Assembly: GCA_964652155.1 (NCBI GenBank)
Contig: CAZZBK010000028.1
Span: 1 to 45,781 of the forward strand
Source: CAZZBK01 sp964652155
Lineage (GTDB): Bacteria > Planctomycetota > Planctomycetia > Pirellulales > PNKZ01
Length of the DNA stretch: 45,781 bases
Direction of reading: 5' to 3'
Shown here: piece after piece, positions 29,015 through 38,239 of the stretch
Numbering within the stretch: the stretch's first letter is position 1
How the letters are laid out: the number at the start of each line of letters is the position of its first letter
Made by a program: the position numbers and the translations under genes
Notes under the pieces: generated by a model
What the model saw: the letters and a program-made list of their open reading frames with translations, nothing else
Databases searched by the model: none
Told to the model about the DNA's origin: nothing

Positions 29015-29511
29015 CAACTGCACTCCGCTGCGATGACTATAAGCGTTCCGAACACGGATGCCGCAATGACTTTCTTGCCGCTGGCGATTGTCTGCCCAGA
29101 GCCCAAGAGCCAATCGTTGACCGTGATGTTCTCGCCCGAGTCGACAAACGCCGTTCCGTTGTGTATCCACACGCTCATGGTCGCGGAGCTTGCATCGGTC
29201 AGCGTCCCGTCGAGCTTGCCAATCTTGATTCCGATGGCGTTCAGGATTTCATAGATTCCTCGCGATGGGTTGTAGATGACGTGCGCGAGCATGTTCGCCC
29301 GACCGCCGAACATATTCAACTGGCTGTTGGCGACTGTGCACGTTGGCCCGCTCGAAAAGCCATCGTTTACAAACACCTGAAGTGTCGCCGCTGCCGTGCC
29401 CGTGATCGTAGGGGCAAGGCTCTCGTTGAGCTTGGCGATACCGATAATCGTGTCCTGGTAGCTGTCGAGCAGCGCTCGCGTGCGGTCAAACTCTTTATAT
29501 GCGCCACTCAT
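29014..29511 (-). CDS. Tail tip-associated structural protein
   Basis: The 165 residues have a helical start (EFDRTRALLDSYQDTIIGIA) and a beta-rich remainder (SATMSVWIHNGTAFVDSGEN). The start overlaps the hub gene stop (ATGA). It lies between the large hub-like protein and the Cys-rich tip protein, so a structural role is likely. No family name can be given. Confidence 0.6.
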   Translation of the reverse strand: MSGAYKEFDRTRALLDSYQDTIIGIAKLNESLAPTITGTAAATLQVFVNDGFSSGPTCTVANSQLNMFGGRANMLAHVIYNPSRGIYEILNAIGIKIGKLDGTLTDASSATMSVWIHNGTAFVDSGENITVNDWLLGSGQTIASGKKVIAASVFGTLIVIAAECS

Positions 29512-31355
29512 ATTGAGCCGGTCTCCCGGAATGTTTCCAGACTGATCGATCGCGACTGCTCTTGGACGTTATAGACGATGCCGACAATCTGCGGATAGCG
29601 CGGTGCATTCGGTCCAGCAGCCGAGAAGCTAATGTCGCGGCCAAAAACGCCAGTTACAATGTCGCCGATGTCGTACTGAAACCCGTCGAGGCCATCGAGC
29701 ACAACGGCCCCGCTCACGTCGGCCATGTCCCATGCGTTGCGAATGCGATCGGCGTAGGACTGTAGTGACTCCGTATCGTCGGTCTCGTGCGCCTTTAGTT
29801 CGTTGTTCTGAACGCGCTCGTAAAACGATGACGACGAGTGAACTTTGCGCTTCGTGAATCGGTCGGCCGCGTCAACGATTTCCTCTGCGACCTCGTCGGT
29901 CAAGATCGAGCTCGTTCGCTTCACGGCCTTGGCCCTCATTCGCTTATCACTGCGGATCGTGGCGGTGATTCGCATCTTGATTTGGTTTTCGATTCCGCTG
30001 CCGCGCGCCATGAGAATCGACGGTGGGGTCTGCCCCTCGAACCGTATGCCGCACTGGTGTTGCATGATTTGCGGCGCGGCTCCGGGAATCATGCTGATCG
30101 GCTTCCATGTGAGCCCGCCATTCGTGGAGAACTCAATCACGCATCCGCGCACGTCTCCACGCGGTTCGCCGTCGGGCCCGAGTGTCAGGCAGGGGAGAAA
30201 CTTGCGCCGGCGAGGGATGGCCGTATGCCCGAACAGCGGCGATAGGTCGTAAGGTTTGGTGATATCGGCGCGGATGCCGACATAGTCGCCCGCCTCGTTG
30301 AGCACCCAGTCGCGGTAGACTCGCTGATAGGCTTGGTTCGCGGCGTAGTCCGCGTGATCCTTCGACAGCTTGTTGATCGTGAGCGTGTCATGCTCGCTCG
30401 ACCAGCCCTTGACGAGCGGGAACGTCGCCTCGTGGTATTCGTAGTCACCGAGCACGGTGACCTGGTTGGTGGTCGCGCCCAAGCTGTAGTCGATGCCCAG
30501 CGAGTGTGCGTTGGTCTGCGACTCGTCGACATAGCGAGCGCCGAACGCGGGCAGGTAAACCTGTCTCGCGTTGCTCGACTCGCCGCGTTTGAATATCTCG
30601 ATGTACCGACTGCCGACGTTCTGGTAATGGATGTACCATCCGAAGCCGAGCGGCGCGAGTAGTTCGTCGAGAATTCTTGGAACGCGCGTCCCGTATGGCA
30701 CGCGAAAGTTGCGCACCGGCGGCGCTGTCCAGCGGTTCGCGTAGTCTTCGAGCGCCGCTGTTGTCGGGTTTTCGATGTACCCGGCCGTGTTGTAATGCGA
30801 GCAAACGAAGCCGACGATATCCCACACGCTCCACATAGCTCCGGTCTTGTAATCGTGAACTCGCTTGGCCTGATCGGTCAACAAACTCTCGGGATCGATC
30901 GGAACACTATAGCCGTCGGGGTGCCTGTTCGGGTCTCGATTGCCAAGTATGCGGTGGTCGATCTCTGGATTGAAAACCAATGGGCGGTCGTTGTTGACGT
31001 AGGTCTTTGAAACCGGGTCATACTCAGGAACGTGATCGACCGGGCCTCCGAAGTGTCGCGGCTCGGAGCGGAACGTCAGTTGTCGACGTTGCGTTTGCTC
31101 GCTGATCGAAAGATGCGGCGATTCGAGCACTCCCCAGAAAACGGCGATGCCGTTGATCGTCACGTCAATTTCGGGGCGTGAGCCACTCAACTCCAGCCCT
31201 TCGAGCGGTTCTGTCTCGGTCAACTCGATCAGGCAGCTGTCTAGAGATGACCCGCCAGACGTGCGTTGTATCTTGATGACGTTGGCGCTATTAGCCAACA
31301 GGAACTCGTCGCCCCTGCGAACGAATACTTGAGTGTTGGCGACCTTCCGCGTCAT
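29508..31355 (-). CDS. Large tail hub / baseplate-like protein
   Basis: The 615 residues come right after the distal tail-type gene. An N-terminal domain (VFVRRGDEFLLANSANVIKI, then INGIAVFWGVLESPHLSIS) has the look of gp27/tail-hub beta domains. A middle region follows with VPRILDELLAPLGFGWYIHY. A C-terminal region carries an oligonucleotide-binding-like stretch (LDGFQYDIGDIVTGVFGRDI). Size, order and pattern fit the tail-associated hub of siphoviruses. Confidence 0.65.
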   Translation of the reverse strand: MTRKVANTQVFVRRGDEFLLANSANVIKIQRTSGGSSLDSCLIELTETEPLEGLELSGSRPEIDVTINGIAVFWGVLESPHLSISEQTQRRQLTFRSEPRHFGGPVDHVPEYDPVSKTYVNNDRPLVFNPEIDHRILGNRDPNRHPDGYSVPIDPESLLTDQAKRVHDYKTGAMWSVWDIVGFVCSHYNTAGYIENPTTAALEDYANRWTAPPVRNFRVPYGTRVPRILDELLAPLGFGWYIHYQNVGSRYIEIFKRGESSNARQVYLPAFGARYVDESQTNAHSLGIDYSLGATTNQVTVLGDYEYHEATFPLVKGWSSEHDTLTINKLSKDHADYAANQAYQRVYRDWVLNEAGDYVGIRADITKPYDLSPLFGHTAIPRRRKFLPCLTLGPDGEPRGDVRGCVIEFSTNGGLTWKPISMIPGAAPQIMQHQCGIRFEGQTPPSILMARGSGIENQIKMRITATIRSDKRMRAKAVKRTSSILTDEVAEEIVDAADRFTKRKVHSSSSFYERVQNNELKAHETDDTESLQSYADRIRNAWDMADVSGAVVLDGLDGFQYDIGDIVTGVFGRDISFSAAGPNAPRYPQIVGIVYNVQEQSRSISLETFRETGSI

Positions 31356-31357
31356 GT

Positions 31358-31756
31358 CTACGCCCTCAACTGGTAGAAGACGTAAACGCCGCGCGTGAAG
31401 TATCCGCCGTCGAGCGTACCAGCGATATCTTTCACGATGCTGGCCTCGCGTTTGAACCCCTTGAACGCGCAGTCAGTGAACGTCTCGGCCCCGACGGCAT
31501 TCGTGATCGTGAGCGTGCCGACCTCGTCAATGAGCCTGTCGAGGCTCTCGATATACAACGTCAGAGCGTCGATGATGCGATAGCCACCGTAGACCCACAT
31601 GGGCACGGCGATCAATCGACCACCGGGCGGCGACTGGATGAATGACTCACCAGCGACGCCCATGAAACTGCGCTGGATACTCTTGCTCTGCGGCGGGTCC
31701 GGTGAGTACGGCAGCACGATGCCGGGGAACGATTGACCTGCGAATGTGATGGCCAT
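31358..31756 (-). CDS. Distal tail-type protein
   Basis: The 132 residues (MAITFAGQSFPGIVLPYSPD at the start) are beta-rich and small. They follow the tape measure gene with a one-base overlap and precede the hub. This position is that of distal tail or minor tail proteins (lambda gpM-like), so the name is from gene order. No enzymatic motif is seen. Confidence 0.6.
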   Translation of the reverse strand: MAITFAGQSFPGIVLPYSPDPPQSKSIQRSFMGVAGESFIQSPPGGRLIAVPMWVYGGYRIIDALTLYIESLDRLIDEVGTLTITNAVGAETFTDCAFKGFKREASIVKDIAGTLDGGYFTRGVYVFYQLRA

Positions 31757-33252
31757 CAGTTACTCCCCACGGGCGAGAGCTTCGGTATGGCGCGCAGCCG
31801 CTCCCGCGCCGGCTGATCTTCAATCACGCGCACGTCTTGGGGCTTGCCGGATCGTTCGTTGATGGCCCGCAACTCCCGTGTGAGGTCTGACAGCACGTCT
31901 CTAATGTCCAGCATGTCTCTGTCGCGGCCTCGCTGGTACTCGGCTGGCGTTGGCTCAGCGCCGATGCCTTCCGCTATATCAAGAATGGTTTCGCCGGTAC
32001 TTCGCAAGAACGGCCTCCAGTTGTTCTGCTCAGTGCGGGTTCGAACCTTTTGCCGGGCAATCTCGCGATTCGCCGATCCATTCGCGGCGCGGGCAAGTTC
32101 TTGCTGCGCCTCAAGTCGCGATAGTGTCACCATGTCGGTGTTGACCATGTTCTGCACGGACTGATCGAACACGCCCTTACCTCGGTCAATATCGCGCAGC
32201 GTGCCGAAGTAGGTCTCGCTGTTCTCGAACATCCGTTGAGCTAGTGCGCCGTGTTCAAGGCCAAAGATATCGCGAGCCGCTGGGGTGCGCTGCTCGGCTG
32301 GCAGGCTCGCAAACCCTTTTTTGATCCTCGACCACACGTCGCCCGGTCGCTCCCCAACAAAGTCGGCGTCGGTCGACTCCAGCCCGAGCTTAGCAAGCGC
32401 CTGTGTTCCTTCCGGCGTCGGTGCCCGCAATCGCGAAACGATTGCCGTCAACAGTGTGTCGGCCTGCGCCGCATTGCCAGCCGTCACGTCGAGCGCCGCT
32501 ACGTTGGCGGAAAATTCCTCGGGGATTGTGAATCCAGCCGCGTTGAGCGCAACCGCCGATTGTGATAACTGTGCCAACTGTCTCGGTTGCAGTTGGCGTG
32601 TCTGGTACGCCCCGAAGAATGACCGGGCAAGTTCGTTGGCGGTCGTGGCGGTCAGATTCGGATCGTGCGCACGGACGGTCGAGATGAACCCCTTGAGCGT
32701 GTCCATGTCGAGCCCGATGCCTTGCGAGGCCGCGAACCCGTAAGCGGCCCCCATGAACCCGGGTGCTTCCTTGCGCATGTCAACCCCTTGGCTCGCCAGT
32801 TCCGTTGCAAACTGGATCGCCTCGGCAGGCTTCTGCCCAAATATCGCGCCCATGTTTGCGTATTGACCCGCCATGTTGCGAAGATCAGCCGGTGCGATAC
32901 CGCTCACGGCGTTCTGATTCACGAAGCTGGCGATGGCAAAGTCTTGAGTGACCCTAGCCTTTCCGCTCTCGCGGTTGTACTGACTCTGCGCCATGATCGC
33001 CGCTTTGATAGCGGCGGCAATTTCCAGCCAGGCCGAGCGCATCACGCCTGCGGCGCTGATCGCCGTCGCCATCTCGGTTGTCGATACTTGGATCAGTTGC
33101 TTGGCCGTGTCGCGCGCTTCGGCAGCAGACACCTTCACTTTCTTTAACTCTTCAGCGACGCCTTGTGGTCCCTTGCGCGCCTCTTGCCACGCGCGCACAA
33201 GGTCGGCGTCTTGGGCGCTCATTCGGATGATTACTTCATTGTCGCCGGCCAC
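31756..33252 (-). CDS. Short tail tape measure protein
   Basis: The 498 residues start at GTG 33252. They are helical throughout, with tape-measure-like segments (VIIRMSAQDADLVRAWQEAR, then MRSAWLEIAAAIKAAIMAQS), no strong membrane segment, and a charged C-terminus. Position right after the frameshifting chaperone gene is diagnostic. By the usual ratio of about 0.15 nm per residue the tail would be near 75 nm, short for a siphovirus. Confidence 0.7.
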   Translation of the reverse strand: MAGDNEVIIRMSAQDADLVRAWQEARKGPQGVAEELKKVKVSAAEARDTAKQLIQVSTTEMATAISAAGVMRSAWLEIAAAIKAAIMAQSQYNRESGKARVTQDFAIASFVNQNAVSGIAPADLRNMAGQYANMGAIFGQKPAEAIQFATELASQGVDMRKEAPGFMGAAYGFAASQGIGLDMDTLKGFISTVRAHDPNLTATTANELARSFFGAYQTRQLQPRQLAQLSQSAVALNAAGFTIPEEFSANVAALDVTAGNAAQADTLLTAIVSRLRAPTPEGTQALAKLGLESTDADFVGERPGDVWSRIKKGFASLPAEQRTPAARDIFGLEHGALAQRMFENSETYFGTLRDIDRGKGVFDQSVQNMVNTDMVTLSRLEAQQELARAANGSANREIARQKVRTRTEQNNWRPFLRSTGETILDIAEGIGAEPTPAEYQRGRDRDMLDIRDVLSDLTRELRAINERSGKPQDVRVIEDQPARERLRAIPKLSPVGSN

Positions 33253-34042
33253 AGGTCACCATCACTGAGCATCACGAGGTCGTAAATCGACGGGTGGTAA
33301 TCGCTTGGCATCAACCCGCTTCGCCAGCGGAGGAAGGTTGCGAGTCGGCTAGGTTTTTTTTTAACAGCGCGTCCAACTCAATCACCGCCTTTGGAATCGA
33401 GAACAGCCCGCCGTTGTCCCCCGTGCCGATCAGCCCCAGTGCGTCGACGATATCGCGGTTGACGACGTAGTTGACCGACAGCGCGAGGCAGCAGAACTCG
33501 AACCCTTCGGTGTAGGGCACAGCGCACGTCCCGTCTTCGCGCGGCTGGAACCAATCGAGCACCTTCCATGACTGGTCCCAAAACTCCCGGTACTGATCCT
33601 TGATCCGGCCTGCGACCATGCCCCGCTCGTCGAGGCCAAGAACTTGCGGCAATTGCTTCGCGATCGGTATCAGCCACTCGTTGCCATCCTCCAGTATGAC
33701 GGGTGTGCTCACGTGCGACCTGCGCCGCAGGATATCGCTTGGCCGCACGGGTCGCGACTTGTCCCAACCGATCCAGTAGCGCCCAGCCTGCTGGTCTCCG
33801 TTCGCCTTGGCCGGTCGCCACTCTTGCCGGGTCGTGTCCACGATGGCAGGCTCGTGGTTTCGCTCCGGCGAATTCATGTGCTCCCAGTAGCAGAGCACGC
33901 CGTTGCCACCGTCGGGGCCGTGCTCCAGCACGTCGCGGAACATGGGCGTGTCTTCGCCGCAGAGCGTGGCAAGTCCATGCTCGGCAATCATGCTCGGATT
34001 GCAGCCGCGCCGGCCAGGGAGATAGAGCAGGTAACCGGCCAT
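33231..34042 (-). CDS. Tail assembly chaperone, -1 frameshift long form
   Basis: The first 229 codons are those of the 33311-34042 gene. At the A9 run a -1 slip puts the ribosome in a frame that stays open for 41 more codons (KPSRLATFLRWRSGLMPSDY and on to WPATMK) and stops at 33231-33233, inside the start of the tape measure gene. The product would have 270 residues. This is the lambda G/GT layout: slippery site near the end of the upstream gene, long form ending at the tape measure gene. The +1 frame stops at once. Confidence 0.65.
33311..34042 (-). CDS. Tail assembly chaperone, short form
   Basis: The 243 residues start at ATG 34042, directly after the upstream TAG. The sequence (SMIAEHGLATLCGEDTPMFR, then WKVLDWFQPREDGTC and VVNRDIVDALGLIGTGDNGG) matches no named family I recall, but the place before the tape measure gene and the A9 slippery site near the C-terminus identify the class. 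The short form would bind the tape measure protein during tail assembly in excess over the long form. Confidence 0.65.
   Translation of the reverse strand: MAGYLLYLPGRRGCNPSMIAEHGLATLCGEDTPMFRDVLEHGPDGGNGVLCYWEHMNSPERNHEPAIVDTTRQEWRPAKANGDQQAGRYWIGWDKSRPVRPSDILRRRSHVSTPVILEDGNEWLIPIAKQLPQVLGLDERGMVAGRIKDQYREFWDQSWKVLDWFQPREDGTCAVPYTEGFEFCCLALSVNYVVNRDIVDALGLIGTGDNGGLFSIPKAVIELDALLKKNLADSQPSSAGEAG
33354..33362 (-). other. Slippery run A9 for -1 frameshifting
   Basis: On the minus strand the codons read TTA AAA AAA AAC, so the canonical heptamer A AAA AAA sits in the correct phase. A run of nine A is otherwise rare in this GC-rich genome. No strong downstream pseudoknot was identified by eye. 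Confidence 0.7.
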
Positions 34043-35392
34043 CTATGCCACCAGTGAGTCATTGATGAGTGTTGAGCCGCTCGTTGGAAGCGTCACGCCG
34101 CTTTGATCCGTGTCGAACAGCACGTTGAAAACCTTCTGCCATTTCGAGTTGAGGTCGTTCGCCGACGTGACGAAGAACTGTGACTGGCCGTAGCCATCTT
34201 GCAGGCCCCAGTTTGTCGAGCCCGAAAAGAACGCCAGCCACGGTGTCGCGCCTGGAGTCGACGGCGACGGCTGCCGCATCGGAGCGAGAGCCAGGTGATC
34301 GATATAGAGCGAGGTCCCCGTGCTGATCGCGGTGCTCACGCGCACGCGCAGGACGACCGACGATGGCACCGGGTCAGGCAGGCGAAACACTCCGCTGCAC
34401 GCCGTCCATCCAGTTGTCGAGACGCCGCTGGTGAGCGTCACATCGACTTGGTTTGCGGTGCCAGCGTTGTCGTTGATTTGCGCGCCAGCCTGATCGATCA
34501 AGTCGAAGCGCAGCACGCCAGCGGCTGGCGCTCCACTCAAATGCGCCCAGAGGTTGAACGCATAGGGCGTCGTGCTCGTCAGCGTCGAGGGGAGCGTCTG
34601 CTGCATGCTCATCAGCGTCGGCGAGCCCGACAGCTTGAGCGATGCCGCGCCCATGAAAACGGTCGATGCCTCGCTCGATAGCGTGCCCCCGCCGCTCGAC
34701 ACGGTCCAGCCAGTTGTGAAGCTGTCGAATGTACCGTTTGTGAGCAAGCTCGACGCCCCGGAGGCATCGACGGCCGTGTAATTGGCCGATGCGCCAGAGC
34801 CTCGCGGGTACAACCAATCGAACTTGCTAGCCGCTGGCGATTGGCCTGTGACGTTTATCAGCTCGCTGCCCGGCGTGCTGGTGTTCGTAACCTTGCAGTA
34901 AAGCAACTCGGGCATCAGGTTTTGCAGTGACACGCCGTTGGCGTCGAGCACGCTCGTGACGACCGAGCCGTTGCCATCGGTGCCCGACATGGTGACGGCA
35001 GCGCTCACGGTGTTCGACGAAACGTAGCTCGTCGTCACAGCGCCCATTTGCGCGACAACGCGCGAGACGGCCTCGGTGACGGTCTGGTTTGTCAATTTGG
35101 CGTCGTCGTCGGCCATCTTAATGATGATTTGCGAGGCGAGCGACTTGATCTGTGACGGGTCAAGACCGCCCTGCCATCGGTTCTCCAGCGCGATCAGTCC
35201 GTCAACCGACTTGCGCACGTCATCAGCCGCGCCATCAAACAGCCCCAGGATCGTCGTTGCCTGGTAGGGGATGCAGCCGCTGCTGTTCGTGCCGCGAAAC
35301 GTATTGAGTATCTCGACCATGTGATAGAGCGCGCCCAGGCGGTTGAACAGCCCCTGGTCGCCGCTGCTGGTACTGACGAACGTGATCGACAT
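34043..35392 (-). CDS. Tail structural protein with carbohydrate-binding-like module
   Basis: The start ATG 35392 gives 449 residues (MSITFVSTSSGDQGLFNRLG). Residues 1-120 are helical. The middle (about 235-385) looks like a beta-sandwich of the carbohydrate-binding type: LLTNGTFDSFTTGWTVSSGG, then ASLKLSGSPTLMSMQQTL and a C-terminal LYIDHLALAP. The end is polar. It precedes the chaperone gene directly. It may decorate the tail tube, with the module binding host sugars. Confidence 0.65.
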   Translation of the reverse strand: MSITFVSTSSGDQGLFNRLGALYHMVEILNTFRGTNSSGCIPYQATTILGLFDGAADDVRKSVDGLIALENRWQGGLDPSQIKSLASQIIIKMADDDAKLTNQTVTEAVSRVVAQMGAVTTSYVSSNTVSAAVTMSGTDGNGSVVTSVLDANGVSLQNLMPELLYCKVTNTSTPGSELINVTGQSPAASKFDWLYPRGSGASANYTAVDASGASSLLTNGTFDSFTTGWTVSSGGGTLSSEASTVFMGAASLKLSGSPTLMSMQQTLPSTLTSTTPYAFNLWAHLSGAPAAGVLRFDLIDQAGAQINDNAGTANQVDVTLTSGVSTTGWTACSGVFRLPDPVPSSVVLRVRVSTAISTGTSLYIDHLALAPMRQPSPSTPGATPWLAFFSGSTNWGLQDGYGQSQFFVTSANDLNSKWQKVFNVLFDTDQSGVTLPTSGSTLINDSLVA

Positions 35393-35394
35393 GG

Positions 35395-35574
35395 TTAACT
35401 CACTGGCTGTTCTTTCGGTGTCGTGACTGTGGCCATGCACTTACGGCACATGTAGGTCACCGTCTTATCGTTGGAGCTCGTCACGATGACCGGCACTCGC
35501 TTCTCAATCTTGGCGCGAGTCTCGGCGTCGCCTTCGTTCCAGGCGCAACCGGCGAAGTGCTCGATTTCATTCAC
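35395..35574 (-). CDS. 59-residue small CxxC protein
   Basis: GTG 35574 follows GAGGTGA at about 9 bases; TAA lies at 35395-35397, two bases before the next ATG. The product begins MNEIEHFAGCAWNEGDAETR and ends with YMCRKCMATVTT; the early Cys and His plus CxxC could bind one zinc. It lies between the tail tube candidate and the 449-residue protein. Confidence 0.6.
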   Translation of the reverse strand: MNEIEHFAGCAWNEGDAETRAKIEKRVPVIVTSSNDKTVTYMCRKCMATVTTPKEQPVS

Positions 35575-35583
35575 GACTCACCT

Positions 35584-36483
35584 CTAGGGTATGGCGCTGG
35601 CGACGCTCGCCGCCATGACGCTGGTACCTTGCACGCTGACCGTTACCGTGCCGTCGCCGTTGTCGGTGACCGACACGTTATCGGGGCTCCACACGCCTGT
35701 GGCCAGCGAGAACTTTGCATGGGCCGCAGTGCCGTAGGCCACTCGGCATGAGCCGCTCGCGCCCTTGGCGAAGTAGACGGCCACAGTGCCCGGCGTCGAG
35801 GCGTTGAACATGCTGCCGATCGTGGCCACGTAGTCGACGGCCAGCATCGTCCAGGAAATGGACGGCTGCCGCGACAGGATCGCTCCGTTCGTCGGGTAGC
35901 AGTTGCCATCGGCCGCGATGGCCGCGTAGCCGATGCCAGGATTGACCGAGACGCTCGTGACGCCGCTGACTTGTGAGCCGTTCACGTAGACCGGCCCCAT
36001 GTAATACTTCGCGACGAACGCCGGTACTGTAACGCCTGAGATATCGACGCCCGTGTTGATCGCAATCGGTGCGTTGGTGCCGTCATAGAGCACGGCGTAT
36101 TCGAGGGCCGCAACGGCCGGAGAGCCTTGACTCGCCTGGATGCCGGTGATGTAAGCGAAGCCCTTTGTCGTCGAGAGCGTGACGTGATCCGTGCCGCTGC
36201 TAAACGTCGAGCCTTCGGAGCGAAGCTGAAAGCGAACCGTGGCTCCGCTGCTGCAATTCAGACCGGCCGACACCGAAACACCCGCCGTCAAGAGGAGCGT
36301 GTACAGGTCGTGGATTCCAAAGACGAGACCCGGCGATGCCATGAGCATCGGGATTGCCGCTGGGTCGAGCGTGCCCATCGGGATAATTGTGTCCTTGCTC
36401 GAACCCGTGCGCACGCCGAACGACGCCAGTTGCTTGAAGGCAACGCCCTGGATGGTGGCCGTGTATCCGCTGTAGCGATTCAT
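35584..36483 (-). CDS. Major tail (tube) protein candidate
   Basis: The 299 residues are beta-rich and of low charge (MNRYSGYTATIQGVAFKQLA at the start). The C-terminal part has an Ig-like look (SVTDNGDGTVTVSVQGTSVM). Gene order (after two tail completion genes, before chaperone and tape measure) fits the tail tube protein. The family is not recognised directly. Confidence 0.65.
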   Translation of the reverse strand: MNRYSGYTATIQGVAFKQLASFGVRTGSSKDTIIPMGTLDPAAIPMLMASPGLVFGIHDLYTLLLTAGVSVSAGLNCSSGATVRFQLRSEGSTFSSGTDHVTLSTTKGFAYITGIQASQGSPAVAALEYAVLYDGTNAPIAINTGVDISGVTVPAFVAKYYMGPVYVNGSQVSGVTSVSVNPGIGYAAIAADGNCYPTNGAILSRQPSISWTMLAVDYVATIGSMFNASTPGTVAVYFAKGASGSCRVAYGTAAHAKFSLATGVWSPDNVSVTDNGDGTVTVSVQGTSVMAASVASAIP

Positions 36484-36490
36484 GGTAACC

Positions 36491-37072
36491 TCATATCCTC
36501 ATTCGTTGACGGCGTGACGTATCCGACACGACCTTAGTGACATACCGATCGGCGAGGCTTTCGCTCATCTCACGCGACTCTTGCGGCAGCACGATGCTCA
36601 CCTCGCGGATCATCTGGGCGATATCGACGCCATCTTTTGAGTTTGGCTTGCGGCGCGCCCCGGTCCCGCCGGGGAACGGGAATCGCATCCGCAATTGACC
36701 GTTGATGCCCGGTGCCTTTCGCGAGTGAATAGACGCCGTACCGCCGATCGTGATCTTGGACTGCGTGGTCATCGCATGTCGACTGCGACCCGTCTTGACC
36801 AAGTCAGAGTTGCTCCCGAACTTCTGTTGCTTCCACGCGGCGTAGCTGATCGTCTTTTGGCCGCCGGGGCCTCGTCGCCGGTATCGCGTTACGCGCGGCG
36901 CGTACCTGTACTTCTGGGTGGCCGATCGATTGAAGTGGCCGGGGATGCGATTCCGCCAATGGGCCATCAATTCCTCGCGAACGCATTCGCGGACAATTCG
37001 AGCGTGCAGCCGGTCCGAGTTGACCAAGCGGCCGGGTAGATCAAGCTCGAATTGTGGGATAGGGATGGGCAT
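36491..37072 (-). CDS. Tail completion / neck protein (HK97 gp10-like)
   Basis: The 193 residues are very basic with many Arg (NRSATQKYRYAPRVTRYRRR) and have a helical C-terminus. ATG 37072 shares a base with the upstream TAA (TAATG). A basic, about 150-200 residue protein at this place is typically the gp10-like tail completion protein. The call rests on order and composition. Confidence 0.55.
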   Translation of the reverse strand: MPIPIPQFELDLPGRLVNSDRLHARIVRECVREELMAHWRNRIPGHFNRSATQKYRYAPRVTRYRRRGPGGQKTISYAAWKQQKFGSNSDLVKTGRSRHAMTTQSKITIGGTASIHSRKAPGINGQLRMRFPFPGGTGARRKPNSKDGVDIAQMIREVSIVLPQESREMSESLADRYVTKVVSDTSRRQRMRI

Positions 37073-37587
37073 TATTCAAACTGCACGCGAAAGGCGACGG
37101 CGTAGATTTGTTTTCCGTTCTCTTGGGTTGCGTCGAGCTTCTGCGGTTCAAGCTCGGTCGTCAGTCCGATCATGTTTAAATGCGTCGTGGCCGAGCCGTC
37201 ACCCTGGTCGAGCGATGCAACAGCCTCCATTTCGGAGATGATCTGCGACACGACAGCCGTGAACGCTGTGATTTCGTCGTGGATGCCGTCGAGGTCTTCG
37301 CTGCCGAGATACGGGACAATGGCGGCGTCATCAAACTCAAACGAGAGATACAACTCGCCGCCGTTGGTCTCCCACGTTCCTGTGCCGATCTTTCTCCGAC
37401 TGTACCCGACCCAATTCACAATCGCGCGCGAACCAAGCTCGTTGATATCGCTCGCCTCGCCCAGGAATACGAACCTCCGAGCCTGCGAGGCTGACTGTGC
37501 GCCGACAACCTCTTGGAACGTGGCCGACGCTGCAACGAGCCGTCGAAGCAGCAATGCGGGCGTCAGCATCGTCTGCGTCTCGGACAC
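37072..37587 (-). CDS. Tail terminator-like protein
   Basis: The 171 residues start at GTG 37587, one base after the upstream stop. There is a helical front (LTPALLLRRLVAASATFQEV), then beta strands, then HDEITAFTAVVSQIISEMEA and a final strand KQIYAVAFRVQFE. This alpha/beta pattern and the place before the tail tube gene fit tail terminator proteins. Inferred. Confidence 0.55.
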   Translation of the reverse strand: MSETQTMLTPALLLRRLVAASATFQEVVGAQSASQARRFVFLGEASDINELGSRAIVNWVGYSRRKIGTGTWETNGGELYLSFEFDDAAIVPYLGSEDLDGIHDEITAFTAVVSQIISEMEAVASLDQGDGSATTHLNMIGLTTELEPQKLDATQENGKQIYAVAFRVQFE

Positions 37588-37588
37588 G

Positions 37589-37975
37589 TTACACGCCTCG
37601 CGTTTTCTTGGTGCTCACGGGCTCGCTGCGGCGCAGCAGAACAGTCTGCGTCGCCTCATCCCGCGCGACGATATTTACCGCCCACCATTCCTCGTCGTTG
37701 ATCGTGAACGTATCGGCGAACTCGCCACGGTCGGCCACGTTGACATTGACTGTGGTCAGCAGGTCCAGTTGAATCTCGCGAACGATCCGATGGCCGTTTG
37801 CGTCTGCGACCGTACTGCTGCTCTCGTTGTCGAAGTCCGCGAAAGCAAACTCGACAGCAACCCCTTCGGCCTTGCGGCCTCCGGGGTTGTGCATCACGCC
37901 AATTGTCCCGAAGTAGGTCGGGTCCATTTGTGCCTTGGCATCGCTCGCAAGCGTGTCCTTGAACGTCCGGGGCAT
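37589..37975 (-). CDS. Head-tail connector/minor structural protein
   Basis: The 128 residues (MPRTFKDTLASDAKAQMDPT at the start) end in a basic tail (SEPVSTKKTRGV). The centre is beta-rich (EEWWAVNIVARDEATQTVLL), as in head completion (stopper) proteins. It starts directly after the 82-residue gene. Role from position. Confidence 0.55.
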   Translation of the reverse strand: MPRTFKDTLASDAKAQMDPTYFGTIGVMHNPGGRKAEGVAVEFAFADFDNESSSTVADANGHRIVREIQLDLLTTVNVNVADRGEFADTFTINDEEWWAVNIVARDEATQTVLLRRSEPVSTKKTRGV

Positions 37976-38224
37976 TTACCGCCCCTTTCGTCGCTGCTGT
38001 TGCTGCGGAGCAACCTTTGATTGAGGCTTGCCTTGCGAGTCCAATGCGGCAGGAACGATCGCTCGCCCTATGTCGCATTGCACAGCCTTCAAGTCATCGC
38101 CGTCGATCAACACTGGGTTGCCCTTCTCAAACGAGAGGGTCCGCAGCGGCTTTCCCGTCGGATCGCGAACAATCCGACGGAAAGTCGTTGGCCATGTCGG
38201 AGCAAGAATCAGCGCCGTCGCCAT
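37976..38224 (-). CDS. Small head-region protein
   Basis: The 82 residues begin MATALILAPTWPTTFRRIVR and contain LSFEKGNPVLIDGDDLKAVQ. The C-terminus is basic and Gln-rich. A good ribosome site (AAGGAG) precedes ATG 38224. It sits directly after the major capsid gene. Function is unknown; a head-completion part is likely. Confidence 0.6.
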   Translation of the reverse strand: MATALILAPTWPTTFRRIVRDPTGKPLRTLSFEKGNPVLIDGDDLKAVQCDIGRAIVPAALDSQGKPQSKVAPQQQQRRKGR

Positions 38225-38239
38225 GCTTCAAACTCCTTA

